From: an uncultured bacterium
Lineage (GTDB): Bacteria; Patescibacteriota; Minisyncoccia; Moranbacterales; UBA1568
Length of the DNA stretch: 36,216 nt
Assembly (NCBI GenBank): GCA_937864125.1
Contig: CALMHZ010000032.1
Coordinates: 1-36,216 of the forward strand
Reading direction: 5' to 3'
Positions 1-7,779 of this stretch are shown piece after piece. Position numbers and translations under genes: made by a program. The notes under the pieces are model-generated. The model saw only the letters and a list, made by a program, of their open reading frames with translations. It ran no database searches and was not told where the DNA came from. Position 1 is the stretch's first letter. Each line of letters begins with the position of its first letter.

Positions 1-2
1 TG

Positions 3-434
3 GTGGAGCGTCGGTATATCGTGGAATACGTCAAGTCACTGAAACTGCTTGCGGAACGGATCTGCGAATGGGCGGGGATTCCGCTCACGGATCCGAGCCC
101 GCGCTCTCCGACAACCCTGCTGTATGACCACGGAACGGCCGAAGGAAGACTTTTTCCCTCGTTCGGAAAAATATCCCTTTATTTCAGGGAAAGACAACGA
201 GAAAAAGATGCCAAAGACTGCTTCTCAGTCGAAATCATTCCGAAGCGCATGGTTATTGCGGGATGGAGACAATCGAAACGCGAAGAGGTAGGTCGATACT
301 GGCAGAGGCACTCCGAGAATAACGAAATAGCTTCACCGGACATCGATGACATACCCTTCACACCCGAGGAGTTTGCGGCATATGCCGTACGAAACAGGAT
401 CCAACCGGTAACGGATGATGGTATTCCATTTTAA
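3..434 (+). CDS. Hypothetical protein with SSB-like acidic C-terminal tip (5' end possibly outside window)
   Basis: I do not recognise this protein. The frame is open from the first bases and a GTG at position 3 could be the start, but the gene may begin upstream. The 143 visible residues are soluble, charged and rich in Arg/Lys, with no signal peptide or membrane segment. The last residues are TDDGIPF, very close to the DDDIPF tip by which bacterial single-strand DNA-binding proteins recruit repair and replication partners. A second copy of the theme, DIDDIPF, lies about 25 residues earlier. The tip suggests, by inference only, an SSB-like or SSB-tip-mimicking DNA-metabolism protein; no OB-fold is evident to me in the rest. 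A strong terminator follows immediately, so it ends its own transcript. The next gene is a DNA glycosylase. Confidence 0.6.
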   Translation: MERRYIVEYVKSLKLLAERICEWAGIPLTDPSPRSPTTLLYDHGTAEGRLFPSFGKISLYFRERQREKDAKDCFSVEIIPKRMVIAGWRQSKREEVGRYWQRHSENNEIASPDIDDIPFTPEEFAAYAVRNRIQPVTDDGIPF

Positions 435-436
435 TG

Positions 437-468
437 ACGGCTTCCGCAATGGAAGCCGTTTTTCTTTT
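437..468 (+). terminator. Rho-independent terminator
   Basis: Perfect 9-bp stem ACGGCTTCC/GGAAGCCGT with a 5-nt loop, followed by TTTTTCTTTT. It lies 3 bases after the stop of the first gene. It also argues against any start of the next gene upstream of it. Confidence 0.9.
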
Positions 469-477
469 GCTTGCCGC

Positions 478-506
478 TTTACAACAGAGCGGATCTTTGC
501 TAGGAT
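478..506 (+). promoter_or_regulatory. Sigma70-type promoter of the DNA glycosylase gene
   Basis: -35 TTTACA (478-483), 17-bp spacer, -10 TAGGAT (501-506); each box matches 5 of 6 consensus bases. It lies just after the terminator and about 45 bases before the start codon, which has a perfect AGGAGG at 541-546. Confidence 0.65.
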
Positions 507-550
507 TTCCTTTCTTCTTTCACAATTCTACAATCGCCAAAGGAGGCGCT

Positions 551-1642
551 ATGTCGCTCTTACCCGCACCTGATGATCAAGGTATCATCACATTGAAAAA
601 TGGCATCATCATCAATCGCAAGCTTGCCCATGAAGTTTTCAGGCTTCCTATGGAATCCTATCTCTCAAAAAGCAAACTCCACTCCCTCGTCACCCACGAA
701 ACGCATGCCCCGCAGGTAATATTCGTCCCCAAAGGCCTTACGCCAGGTGATTCATGGCACCGGATTTGGATCGCGCATGCCGCAGGAACCGATCGCCGAG
801 AAGTCAGCGAGAGAGTCTATGCCAGCCATCAATGGCTTTGGGAAAACCTGCCATGGATTTACGGCCCCGGACCAGGAAGCTCCGGCAGCAAAATCGATAG
901 GCACATCGAACGGCTGACCAAAACGCATCCCGTACGGGTCCCGCATCAACGCAGCCTCCTTGATACTGGTGGAAATCCGTTCCAGGATACCGCTGATGCG
1001 GAGACTGTTCTCAGGACTGAGATCGCACGCATTCTGAAAAAACAAAGGGTGGGCGTTCCAGGCCAGTCCGCGGCATATTGGCCAAGGGTTGCCCGGACAT
1101 TCTACTCGACATTTCATGGTGATCCCGTGGAAATGTTCCGTCGTTTTGCCACGATAAGCGACATTCTCGCAGCCAAAAACTCCAAAAACGGCGACCATCT
1201 CGATATCCCTGGGTTTGGGCCGAAGATACTTTCACTCCTCGCGCTTTTTTACGCCGAACTCGGATTGATTGAAATGCCTGCGGATGCGATTCCGATAGAT
1301 GTCCACTTGCAACGGATTTCCGAAGCGCTCGGCGTCATACGATTTATCGGGACAGGAGCCCCGACAAACGAGATGTTCGAAGACGCACTGAGATTGCTTT
1401 TCTGCGAAATCTGTCACGAGAACGATTGGTCCGCTATGGACATGTCACATGCGCTTTGGTTCAACGGCAAGCACCTGTGCACCAACTGTTCGGCGAACAA
1501 GGCAGTGGAGCTCTATTGTCCGATGTATTCGGTTTGCGAAGGCACGCTCATCACGAAAAGCTACTTTCTCAAGGGTCGCTGGGACACCGATGGGGACAGA
1601 AAGCTCGTCGGCACCGGAACCATCAGCCTCCTGCAAATCTGA
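551..1642 (+). CDS. HhH-GPD superfamily DNA glycosylase/AP lyase with a Fe-S cluster (endonuclease III/MutY-like)
   Basis: Predicted base-excision repair enzyme of the helix-hairpin-helix GPD superfamily, 363 aa. The ATG at 551 is chosen because AGGAGG lies at 541-546 and a terminator and promoter occupy the longer reading. The HhH is IPGFGPK (residues 219-225), whose Lys225 aligns with the Schiff-base lysine of bifunctional endonuclease III. The catalytic Asp is Asp250 in IPIDVHLQRI. Cys310, 313, 323 and 329 form a C-x2-C-x9-C-x5-C pattern, a plausible 4Fe-4S site, but not the usual C-x6-C-x2-C-x5-C of endonuclease III. The first ~140 residues are an extension I cannot assign. Substrate (oxidised pyrimidine, 8-oxoG or mismatch) cannot be read from sequence. 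It is a single-gene transcript with its own promoter and terminator. Confidence 0.8.
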   Translation: MSLLPAPDDQGIITLKNGIIINRKLAHEVFRLPMESYLSKSKLHSLVTHETHAPQVIFVPKGLTPGDSWHRIWIAHAAGTDRREVSERVYASHQWLWENLPWIYGPGPGSSGSKIDRHIERLTKTHPVRVPHQRSLLDTGGNPFQDTADAETVLRTEIARILKKQRVGVPGQSAAYWPRVARTFYSTFHGDPVEMFRRFATISDILAAKNSKNGDHLDIPGFGPKILSLLALFYAELGLIEMPADAIPIDVHLQRISEALGVIRFIGTGAPTNEMFEDALRLLFCEICHENDWSAMDMSHALWFNGKHLCTNCSANKAVELYCPMYSVCEGTLITKSYFLKGRWDTDGDRKLVGTGTISLLQI

Positions 1643-1670
1643 CCAGCCAACACAACGGCTGGTTTTTTTC
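1643..1670 (+). terminator. Rho-independent terminator
   Basis: CCAGCC, 8-nt loop, GGCTGG, then TTTTTTTC, starting at the stop codon of the glycosylase gene. Confidence 0.9.
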
Positions 1671-1927
1671 TTTGCCCTTGCTAAAACAGTACTTAAGTAC
1701 AAGCCCTTACGAGTACTTTTTATACAGCCGACGTACTTAGGATGGATAAAAATACATACTTCTTCACCTACGCTTCCCCGCCGAGGAGAAAGCTTGCCAA
1801 GCTTCTCACTTAGATGTAGACTGATTCTTACTCGTATCAGGACATACTTCCTCGATCTTGTAATTTGTAAGGCGCATTAATTTATTATCAAAAAGAAGCG
1901 GACGCGCACCGTTTCACCCATACACTT

Positions 1928-3103
1928 ATGACTGAAGAAAAGACCATGTCGGCTTTGCAAAGCCTTTTAAACGAAGAAACCGTGACCATCCCCGTACTCG
2001 GCGATGTCGTCGAGGGCACGGTGATTCATGTTTCTTCCAACCATGCCATCGTTGACCTCGGACCTATCGGTACGGGCGTCGTTTTGGGCAAGGAAATGAA
2101 GAGCGGCATGGGAGGCGGACTCAAGCTCCGTGAAGGAGATGCCGTAAGCGCCACCCTCATGAGCTTCGAGAACGAAGATGGAGACATAGAAATATCCATA
2201 AGGGAGGCGTCTCATGACAAATCCTGGGAGGATCTCATGGAAAAACGGGACGGGAAATCAGTTGTGGAAACGAAGGTCCTGGACGCGAACAAGGGCGGAC
2301 TCATGATCGAGCTCAACGGCATCATGGGCTTTCTTCCGGTATCGCAGCTTTCAAGCGAGCATTATCCTCGCGTCGAAGACGGTGACAAGAACAAGATTCT
2401 CGAGCTCCTGCGGGCGATCATCGGCGAGACGATCAAAGTGCGCATCCTTGATGCCGATCGGGAAAATGAAAAGCTGATCGTCAGCGAAAAAGCGGCTCAA
2501 AGCGAGCGCGACCGGGAGCTCATCAATCGGCTTCGCGTCGGAGATGAAGTGGAAGGAGAGATAAGCGGCGTCGTGGACTTCGGAGCATTCGTCAAATTCG
2601 ATCCCCCTATCGACAAAGACGGCAAACGAGCGAATCAAAAACTCGAGGGATTGGTGCATATTTCCGAGCTTGCGTGGCAGCTCATCGATAATCCGCGTGA
2701 AATCGTCAAGACCGGCGACAAGGTGAAAGCGAAAATCATCGGCATAGAAGAAACCCGTATTTCCCTTTCCATGAAAGCCTTACGGGAAGATCCGTGGGTC
2801 GGAGCGTTGGAAAAATATGCGGTTGACCAGGTAGTTTCAGGAAAAGTCGACAAGATCAATCACTTCGGGGCGTTCGTCTATCTCGATCGCGATATTCACG
2901 GCCTTGCTCATGTCAGCGAATTCCAGGATGTATATCCCGGAAAAAAGATGGAGGACATTTTCCAAGTCGGGGAAACATATGAGTGGAAAATTCTTTCTAT
3001 CGAACCGAAATCCCACCGGATGGGCCTCCTCCCCGCACTGAAGGATGAAGGGAAGAAGCCGGCTCCCAAGAAAGCTGTCAAGAAAGTCGTCGACGAAAAA
3101 TAA
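1928..3103 (+). CDS. rpsA: 30S ribosomal protein S1 (four S1 domains)
   Basis: S1 binds mRNA on the 30S subunit and helps initiation, mainly on messages with weak Shine-Dalgarno signals, which fits this window where many starts lack one. The 391-aa protein carries four S1/OB repeats at about residues 20-90, 103-190, 200-285 and 293-370, with typical phrases such as GDEVEGEISGVVDFGAFVKF and GLVHISELAW, and a Lys-rich tail. Enterobacterial S1 has six repeats; four is usual in many other phyla. The start at 1928 has no visible Shine-Dalgarno, and an in-frame ATG 18 bases downstream is an alternative. The 257-base upstream gap contains several GTACTT elements and no gene. A stem-loop follows the stop and gmk comes next. 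Confidence 0.9.
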   Translation: MTEEKTMSALQSLLNEETVTIPVLGDVVEGTVIHVSSNHAIVDLGPIGTGVVLGKEMKSGMGGGLKLREGDAVSATLMSFENEDGDIEISIREASHDKSWEDLMEKRDGKSVVETKVLDANKGGLMIELNGIMGFLPVSQLSSEHYPRVEDGDKNKILELLRAIIGETIKVRILDADRENEKLIVSEKAAQSERDRELINRLRVGDEVEGEISGVVDFGAFVKFDPPIDKDGKRANQKLEGLVHISELAWQLIDNPREIVKTGDKVKAKIIGIEETRISLSMKALREDPWVGALEKYAVDQVVSGKVDKINHFGAFVYLDRDIHGLAHVSEFQDVYPGKKMEDIFQVGETYEWKILSIEPKSHRMGLLPALKDEGKKPAPKKAVKKVVDEK

Positions 3104-3108
3104 GCCGA

Positions 3109-3136
3109 GAAAGTCCCGTGATTTCGCGGGACTTTC
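3109..3136 (+). terminator. Stem-loop between rpsA and gmk (weak terminator or processing site)
   Basis: Perfect 10-bp stem GAAAGTCCCG/CGGGACTTTC with an 8-nt loop, 5 bases after the rpsA stop. It lacks a U-tract, so it may stabilise or process the transcript rather than end it. Confidence 0.6.
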
Positions 3137-3160
3137 GTTATCGCACCCTCTTATTACGCT

Positions 3161-3727
3161 ATGAACACCGATCGGATTTTTATTATCTCGGGTCCATCCG
3201 GATCAGGCCAAGACTCTGTCATCGAGCGCTTAGCCGAAATCATGCCCATCGAACGGGTCATTACCTCTACCACTCGCCCGCCACGGCCGGGAGAAACAAG
3301 CGGCGCGCCCTATTATTTCCTCAGTCGGGATCAATTTGAATCCGGAATTGAAAGGGGCGACTTCATAGAATGGGCGCGCGAATACAATGACGAGCTCTAT
3401 GGGGTCACGAAAGAGGAACTCCTGCGGGTAGCGAAGAGCCAGTCGCTCGGCATCTGGAAAATGGAATATAAAGGCGTAATAACGGCAAAATCTCTTTTCC
3501 CGAACATAGTCGCCATACTCATTACCGCTCCGCTTGAAAGCATAGAAGCAAGGCTTCGCAAGCGTGACGACCCCACGGAAGCCTATCTTGCGGAACGGAT
3601 GACATACACGAGAGAATGGCTCAACTATACTCATATATATGACTATACGGTCGAAAACCTCGATGGAAAACTCGAAGAAAGTGTCAAAAAAATCACCGAG
3701 ATCATCAAAGAGCGCATCCGTCCTTAG
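3161..3727 (+). CDS. gmk: Guanylate kinase-like protein with altered P-loop
   Basis: Guanylate kinase phosphorylates GMP/dGMP to the diphosphate with ATP. The family is supported by the N-terminal P-loop region GPSG at residues 11-14, the GMP-binding stretch TSTTRPPRPGE, YYFL, the FIEWAREYNDELYG segment and a lid RLRKRDDPTEAYLAERM. Length (188 aa) is normal. The P-loop reads GPSGSGQDS instead of the usual GxxGxGK[ST/G]: the ATP-phosphate lysine is Gln17. The loop that normally reads YGT reads YGV, and the usual D-x-x-G segment reads EYKG. It may be a variant kinase using another residue, or a divergent relative with changed activity. It is followed by tilS, whose reading frame overlaps its 3' end. 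Confidence 0.85.
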   Translation: MNTDRIFIISGPSGSGQDSVIERLAEIMPIERVITSTTRPPRPGETSGAPYYFLSRDQFESGIERGDFIEWAREYNDELYGVTKEELLRVAKSQSLGIWKMEYKGVITAKSLFPNIVAILITAPLESIEARLRKRDDPTEAYLAERMTYTREWLNYTHIYDYTVENLDGKLEESVKKITEIIKERIRP

Positions 3728-4715
3728 CGATGTCCCTCAAGGCAGATCGAAGCCCGGGAATCGCCTTCTTTTTCGTGTTCTGGAAACCAATACCCGCTTT
3801 CATCTTTTCAGAGATAAAGAGAGTATCCTTCTTGCGCTTTCGGGAGGACCCGACAGTACCGCGCTCCTTTACCTCTTTGTTCTCTTGCGAAAGAAAATGA
3901 ATCTGAGGCTCTCGGCGATCCATGTGAATTACCGTCTCCGCGGAAAAGACTCCGATTATGACGAACGCTTCGTGAAAAAATTATGCGAGGAGCAAGATAT
4001 TCCTCTTTTTATCGAGCGGCCTCGCGGATGTGCCGGGAAAAATGAGGAGTTTTTGCGCGATATCCGCTACACGATCTTCGAAACCATCCGCCGAGAAACC
4101 GGATGCCAGAGTATCGCTGTCGCGCACACGGAGGATGACCAGGCGGAAACCGTCCTCATGCGGCTCATCCGCGGGGCGGGAATGGACGGACTTGGAGCCA
4201 TCCGACCTAAAAATGAGCATCTTATCCGGCCTCTCATCGATATTTCCAAAAGGGACATCATCCGATTTCTCAAAGAAGGCGGTCATGACTTCCGCAAGGA
4301 CGCCACCAATAATGATACGACTATCTTTCGGAATAAGATTCGGCACCACCTCATTCCCCTCCTTGAAAAGGACTATCAGCCAGGGATAAAATCTATTTTA
4401 GCCCGAACCGCACGGATTTTCGCCGAACAGGGAGCGGAAGACGGGTCGCGGGCATCGGAACTCTCGACTGTCACGATCCCAAACGGCGTCTCTTTCTCAA
4501 GAAAAGAGCTCTTGAAGCTTTCAGATGCGGAACAGTCTCGGGAAATCCGCACTCTCTTCCGGGCTGTCATGAAACAACAGAAGAACCCGAGCGAGGCATT
4601 CGTCCACGAATGCAAAAAAATGCTGAAAAGCGAAAAAAATAAAATCCAACGGCTGCGCTCCAAACAGTTGAACATCGAAGCGAAAGGTGATACAGTGGTC
4701 ATGATAAAGCTTTAA
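3663..4715 (+). CDS. tilS: tRNA(Ile)-lysidine synthase
   Basis: TilS converts C34 of the CAU-anticodon tRNA-Ile to lysidine so that it reads AUA. The PP-loop ATPase signature SGGPDS is present, followed by AVAHTEDDQAETVLMRL and the family stretch around RPLID, KDATNND and RNKIRHHLIPLLE. The C-terminal part is short compared with E. coli TilS, as in many small genomes. The start is unclear: between the gmk stop and the core there is no in-frame ATG, GTG or TTG, only a CTG at 3780. The ATGs at 3639 and 3663 both lie inside gmk, and 3663 is given here as the shorter overlap. Either the genes overlap by about 65 bases or a rare start is used. A CAU-anticodon tRNA is encoded at 18110-18181. Confidence 0.88.
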   Translation: MENSKKVSKKSPRSSKSASVLSDVPQGRSKPGNRLLFRVLETNTRFHLFRDKESILLALSGGPDSTALLYLFVLLRKKMNLRLSAIHVNYRLRGKDSDYDERFVKKLCEEQDIPLFIERPRGCAGKNEEFLRDIRYTIFETIRRETGCQSIAVAHTEDDQAETVLMRLIRGAGMDGLGAIRPKNEHLIRPLIDISKRDIIRFLKEGGHDFRKDATNNDTTIFRNKIRHHLIPLLEKDYQPGIKSILARTARIFAEQGAEDGSRASELSTVTIPNGVSFSRKELLKLSDAEQSREIRTLFRAVMKQQKNPSEAFVHECKKMLKSEKNKIQRLRSKQLNIEAKGDTVVMIKL

Positions 4716-4733
4716 ATACGGATAGAATCATAT

Positions 4734-6608
4734 ATGGATACATTTTTCAAAAATATCACCACCATCGTCATTGTTTTTTTCATCATATCAGGCGTGCTCG
4801 TGCTCTATGAGGACAAGGGAACCAGGCCTGAAGAGATATCACTATCCACCCTGGTCGGCGAGATAAACGCGAGCAAGGTGAAGAGCATAGAAGTCAAATC
4901 CAACGAGCTTTCTATCGAGCTTTCCGATGGGAAAAAGCAAAAAGCCTTAAAGGAGCCTGAGGCTTCTCTCACGGAAACCCTCAAAAACTATGGCGTGGAT
5001 AATGAAAAATTAGGAGGGGTATCGGTTGAAATCAAAAAAGAATCCGGGGGGGCATTTTGGGCGGCAGCGATCCTTCCCTTTCTCATACCGTTTCTCCTCA
5101 TCGGAGTCTTTATCTGGTTTATGCTGAAACAGGCTCAGCGCGGCAACAACCAGGCTATGAATTTCGGCATGTCAAAGGCACGAATGCTCGATCCCAAAGA
5201 TAAGAAAAAGCGCACGATGTTCGCCGATGTCGCCGGCGCCAAGGAAGCGAAAGAAGAGTTGGTGGAAGTAGTGGAATTCCTCAGGCATCCAAAAAAGTTC
5301 CTCGCCATGGGAGCCAAAATTCCGAAAGGAGTCCTGCTTCTCGGCCCTCCGGGAACCGGGAAAACCCTTATCGCGAAAGCCGTGGCCGGAGAAGCCGGCG
5401 TACCTTTTTTCAATATCAGCGGATCCGAGTTCGTGGAAATGTTTGTCGGCGTCGGAGCAAGCCGGGTTCGCGACCTTTTCAAGCAAGCCAAGAAAAATGC
5501 GCCCGCGATAATCTTTATCGATGAAATCGATGCGGTGGGACGGCATCGAGGGGCGGGGCTCGGTGGCGGGCATGATGAGCGGGAACAGACCCTCAACCAG
5601 ATATTGGTTGAAATGGATGGTTTCGAAACGGAGACCAATGTCATCATCATCGCCGCGACCAACAGACCCGATGTCCTTGATCCGGCACTCCTGCGCCCGG
5701 GTCGGTTCGATCGCCGTGTCACCATAGACCTGCCCGACATCAATGACCGCGAGAAAATACTCGAAATACATCTCGTTGGAAAGCCTCTCGCGAAAGATGT
5801 CAAAGTCCGACGCCTCGCGGAACGGACTCCGGGATTCTCCGGCGCCGATCTCGCAAATCTCGTCAATGAGGGCGCCATCCTCGCGACTCGACGGAATAAG
5901 AAATCGATTCACATGGATGACCTCGCCGAAGCCATCGAAAAAGTCATTCTCGGCCCGGAGCGAAGAAGCCGCATCATCAACGAAAAGGAGAAGAAAATAA
6001 TCGCGTATCACGAAGGGGGACACGCGCTCGTGGCCGCGTCCTTGCCAAATGCCAATCCTGTGCACAAAGTCTCCATCATCTCGCGCGGGCACGCTGGCGG
6101 CTATACTCTTTCCGTCCCATCGGAAGATACCACCATGCATTCGCGCGCTTATTTTATCGATGAGCTTGCCGTGTTGCTTGGCGGCTACGCGAGCGAGAAG
6201 CTTATCTTTGCCGATACTACTACCGGACCGTCCAACGATCTCGAGCGAGCGACGCATACCGCTCGTGGCATGGTCACCCGATATGGAATGAGCACCCTCG
6301 GAGCCAGGACCTTCGGTCGCAAGGAAGAAATGGTATTCCTCGGACGAGAAATCCATGAAGAGCGCGATTATTCCGATGAAACGGCGAAAATGATCGACTC
6401 CGAAGTATCTCTCTTTATCGATGAGGCCTTCAAGCAGGCAACTTCCATCCTTACGGAAAAGCGAGCAGTGCTGGAGACTATCGCGCAAACGCTTCTGGAA
6501 AAAGAAACCATAGAAAAAGATGCGTTCGATGCGATCATCAAAGGCGAAGCGGCTCCCGAAACATCCACAGACCCATCTCGGCCAACAGATTCAATTGATA
6601 CAAAATAA
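4734..6608 (+). CDS. ftsH: ATP-dependent zinc metalloprotease FtsH
   Basis: Membrane-anchored AAA+ protease that degrades misfolded membrane and regulatory proteins. Two membrane segments (about residues 8-25 and 108-130) bracket a short external domain. The AAA module has Walker A GPPGTGKT (about 204-211), Walker B IIFIDEID, the pore-loop region [17 protein letters not shown] and SRH residues [20 protein letters not shown]. The zinc site is HEGGH (426-430) with the distal acid region [13 protein letters not shown] instead of the commoner HEAGH keeps all metal ligands. Length (624 aa) is standard. It follows tilS by 18 bases, a frequent pairing in bacteria. Confidence 0.96.
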   Translation: MDTFFKNITTIVIVFFIISGVLVLYEDKGTRPEEISLSTLVGEINASKVKSIEVKSNELSIELSDGKKQKALKEPEASLTETLKNYGVDNEKLGGVSVEIKKESGGAFWAAAILPFLIPFLLIGVFIWFMLKQAQRGNNQAMNFGMSKARMLDPKDKKKRTMFADVAGAKEAKEELVEVVEFLRHPKKFLAMGAKIPKGVLLLGPPGTGKTLIAKAVAGEAGVPFFNISGSEFVEMFVGVGASRVRDLFKQAKKNAPAIIFIDEIDAVGRHRGAGLGGGHDEREQTLNQILVEMDGFETETNVIIIAATNRPDVLDPALLRPGRFDRRVTIDLPDINDREKILEIHLVGKPLAKDVKVRRLAERTPGFSGADLANLVNEGAILATRRNKKSIHMDDLAEAIEKVILGPERRSRIINEKEKKIIAYHEGGHALVAASLPNANPVHKVSIISRGHAGGYTLSVPSEDTTMHSRAYFIDELAVLLGGYASEKLIFADTTTGPSNDLERATHTARGMVTRYGMSTLGARTFGRKEEMVFLGREIHEERDYSDETAKMIDSEVSLFIDEAFKQATSILTEKRAVLETIAQTLLEKETIEKDAFDAIIKGEAAPETSTDPSRPTDSIDTK

Positions 6609-6617
6609 ATAGTGGAG

Positions 6618-6658
6618 TCCGGATATATTGCGCTCGTATGAACAGCACTATATCCGGA
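6618..6658 (+). terminator. Stem-loop after ftsH
   Basis: Perfect 10-bp stem TCCGGATATA/TATATCCGGA with a 21-nt loop, no U-tract. It spans the TTG at 6628 that would be the longest start of the next gene, which favours the ATG at 6676. Confidence 0.45.
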
Positions 6659-6675
6659 GCTTCCCTTCCTTGCTT

Positions 6676-7551
6676 ATGAATGAGTTCAGCATGTTTCTCG
6701 GGTTCTTCCAAAAGGCGATCAAAAAAACCGTCACTACTCCCCTCGCGCTTCTTTTCGCAATCCTGATGACGCTCTCGAGCGTGGAATATCTTCTTTTATT
6801 TCTGGGTGAGGGAAATGCGCTGCAGACCGGCACTGTAGATGTCGCGACGATCATAAAAAACAGACCATCGTTCTTTCTTTTGATCCCGCTTATCATAGGG
6901 CTCGCAACATTTTTTAAAACAAGCCTCATACTTTCCCTCAAGGAGAAAAAGGCGGAACTTCTTCCTGTTCTCAAGAGAGCTGCCCGATCGCTTTGGAAAC
7001 TCTCACTGCTCGAAGTAGGGGCGCTCTTGCTGTTTTTCATCATGCTTCTGGTACTTCTGACTCCAGGCTTCCTTACATCTGGTAATCCGCTGCTCAGCAA
7101 AAATCTTGTATTTCTCGGACTGGCTATTTTTATCCCGATATCGATAGTGATAGTCTTCATAGAAATCTATGCCTTCTTTTTTATCACTCTTTCACAGACC
7201 TCTCTTCGCGCCGGAGTGGAGCTTGGATACTCTCTCTTCATGAAACGAGCGGCTACCAGTATTGTTTTTGGGATTCTTTCGCTATTGCTTTTCATACCGT
7301 TTTTCTTCCTCATCGCTCTTTTGCGCGACGCGCTCACGAATGAAGCGGGACAATTTTCAAGAATGACAACAATCGTCAGCAATTTCCCATTCCTTTTGCT
7401 CCAGGCGGGATTTCTCATCATACAAAAAAGTGCGTGGCTTTCATTTTTTCACTTCATAGCCACACCAAAAGAGCCAGAGGCCGTAGCCACCGACCAAGCT
7501 TTGCAAAAAAATGAAAACGTGGTACAAAAAGAAGTGCCGGAAACCATATAA
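6676..7551 (+). CDS. Hypothetical multi-pass membrane protein
   Basis: I cannot assign a family. The 291-aa protein has about six hydrophobic segments (roughly residues 22-44, 66-86, 109-129, 143-172, 195-217 and 235-262) and a charged C-terminal tail rich in Glu/Lys/Gln. The overall look resembles the glycerophosphoryl-diester/DUF-type integral membrane proteins common beside housekeeping genes in Parcubacteria, but no diagnostic motif is visible. The ATG at 6676 is chosen because a hairpin covers the upstream TTG; another in-frame ATG lies at 6691. It may be co-transcribed with ftsH, and a tRNA-Val gene follows 12 bases after its stop. Confidence 0.75.
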   Translation: MNEFSMFLGFFQKAIKKTVTTPLALLFAILMTLSSVEYLLLFLGEGNALQTGTVDVATIIKNRPSFFLLIPLIIGLATFFKTSLILSLKEKKAELLPVLKRAARSLWKLSLLEVGALLLFFIMLLVLLTPGFLTSGNPLLSKNLVFLGLAIFIPISIVIVFIEIYAFFFITLSQTSLRAGVELGYSLFMKRAATSIVFGILSLLLFIPFFFLIALLRDALTNEAGQFSRMTTIVSNFPFLLLQAGFLIIQKSAWLSFFHFIATPKEPEAVATDQALQKNENVVQKEVPETI

Positions 7552-7563
7552 AAGAAATGAAAC

Positions 7564-7637
7564 GGGTGATTAGCTCAGCTGGTTAGAGCGTCACATTGAC
7601 ATTGTGAAGGTCACTGGTTCGAGTCCAGTATCACCCA
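7564..7637 (+). tRNA. tRNA-Val (anticodon GAC)
   Basis: Full cloverleaf: acceptor GGGTGAT/ATCACCC, D-arm GCTC/GAGC, anticodon arm TCACA-TTGACAT-TGTGA, T-arm ACTGG-TTCGAGT-CCAGT, discriminator A. CCA is not encoded. Confidence 0.95.
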
Positions 7638-7717
7638 CTACCCGAGCCTTTCCCATTCTGATCCTTGCTTGTCTTATCAAAAAGCTTAAACAGAAGATAC
7701 CTTTAAAACAACTGTGA

Positions 7718-7758
7718 AAAAATAAAACGATTCATCACTGGAATCGTTTTATTTTTTT
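7718..7758. terminator. Bidirectional terminator
   Basis: AATAAAACGATTC paired with GAATCGTTTTATT around a 7-nt loop, with an A-tract before and T-tract after. It can end the tRNA-Val transcript on + and the exported-protein operon on -. Confidence 0.85.
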
Positions 7759-7779
7759 CCCATCAACTTAGAGTGCAGC

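Noticed and set aside
434-550. Upstream N-terminal extension of the DNA glycosylase
   Set aside because: The extra 39 codons lie in a terminator and promoter, while AGGAGG precedes the ATG at 551.
5172-6488. Long minus-strand frame (438 codons) opposite ftsH
   Set aside because: It mirrors the ftsH codon pattern, has no family features, and ftsH is certain. The similar long frames opposite nrdA and nrdB (22923-23711, 24474-25613) are rejected for the same reason.
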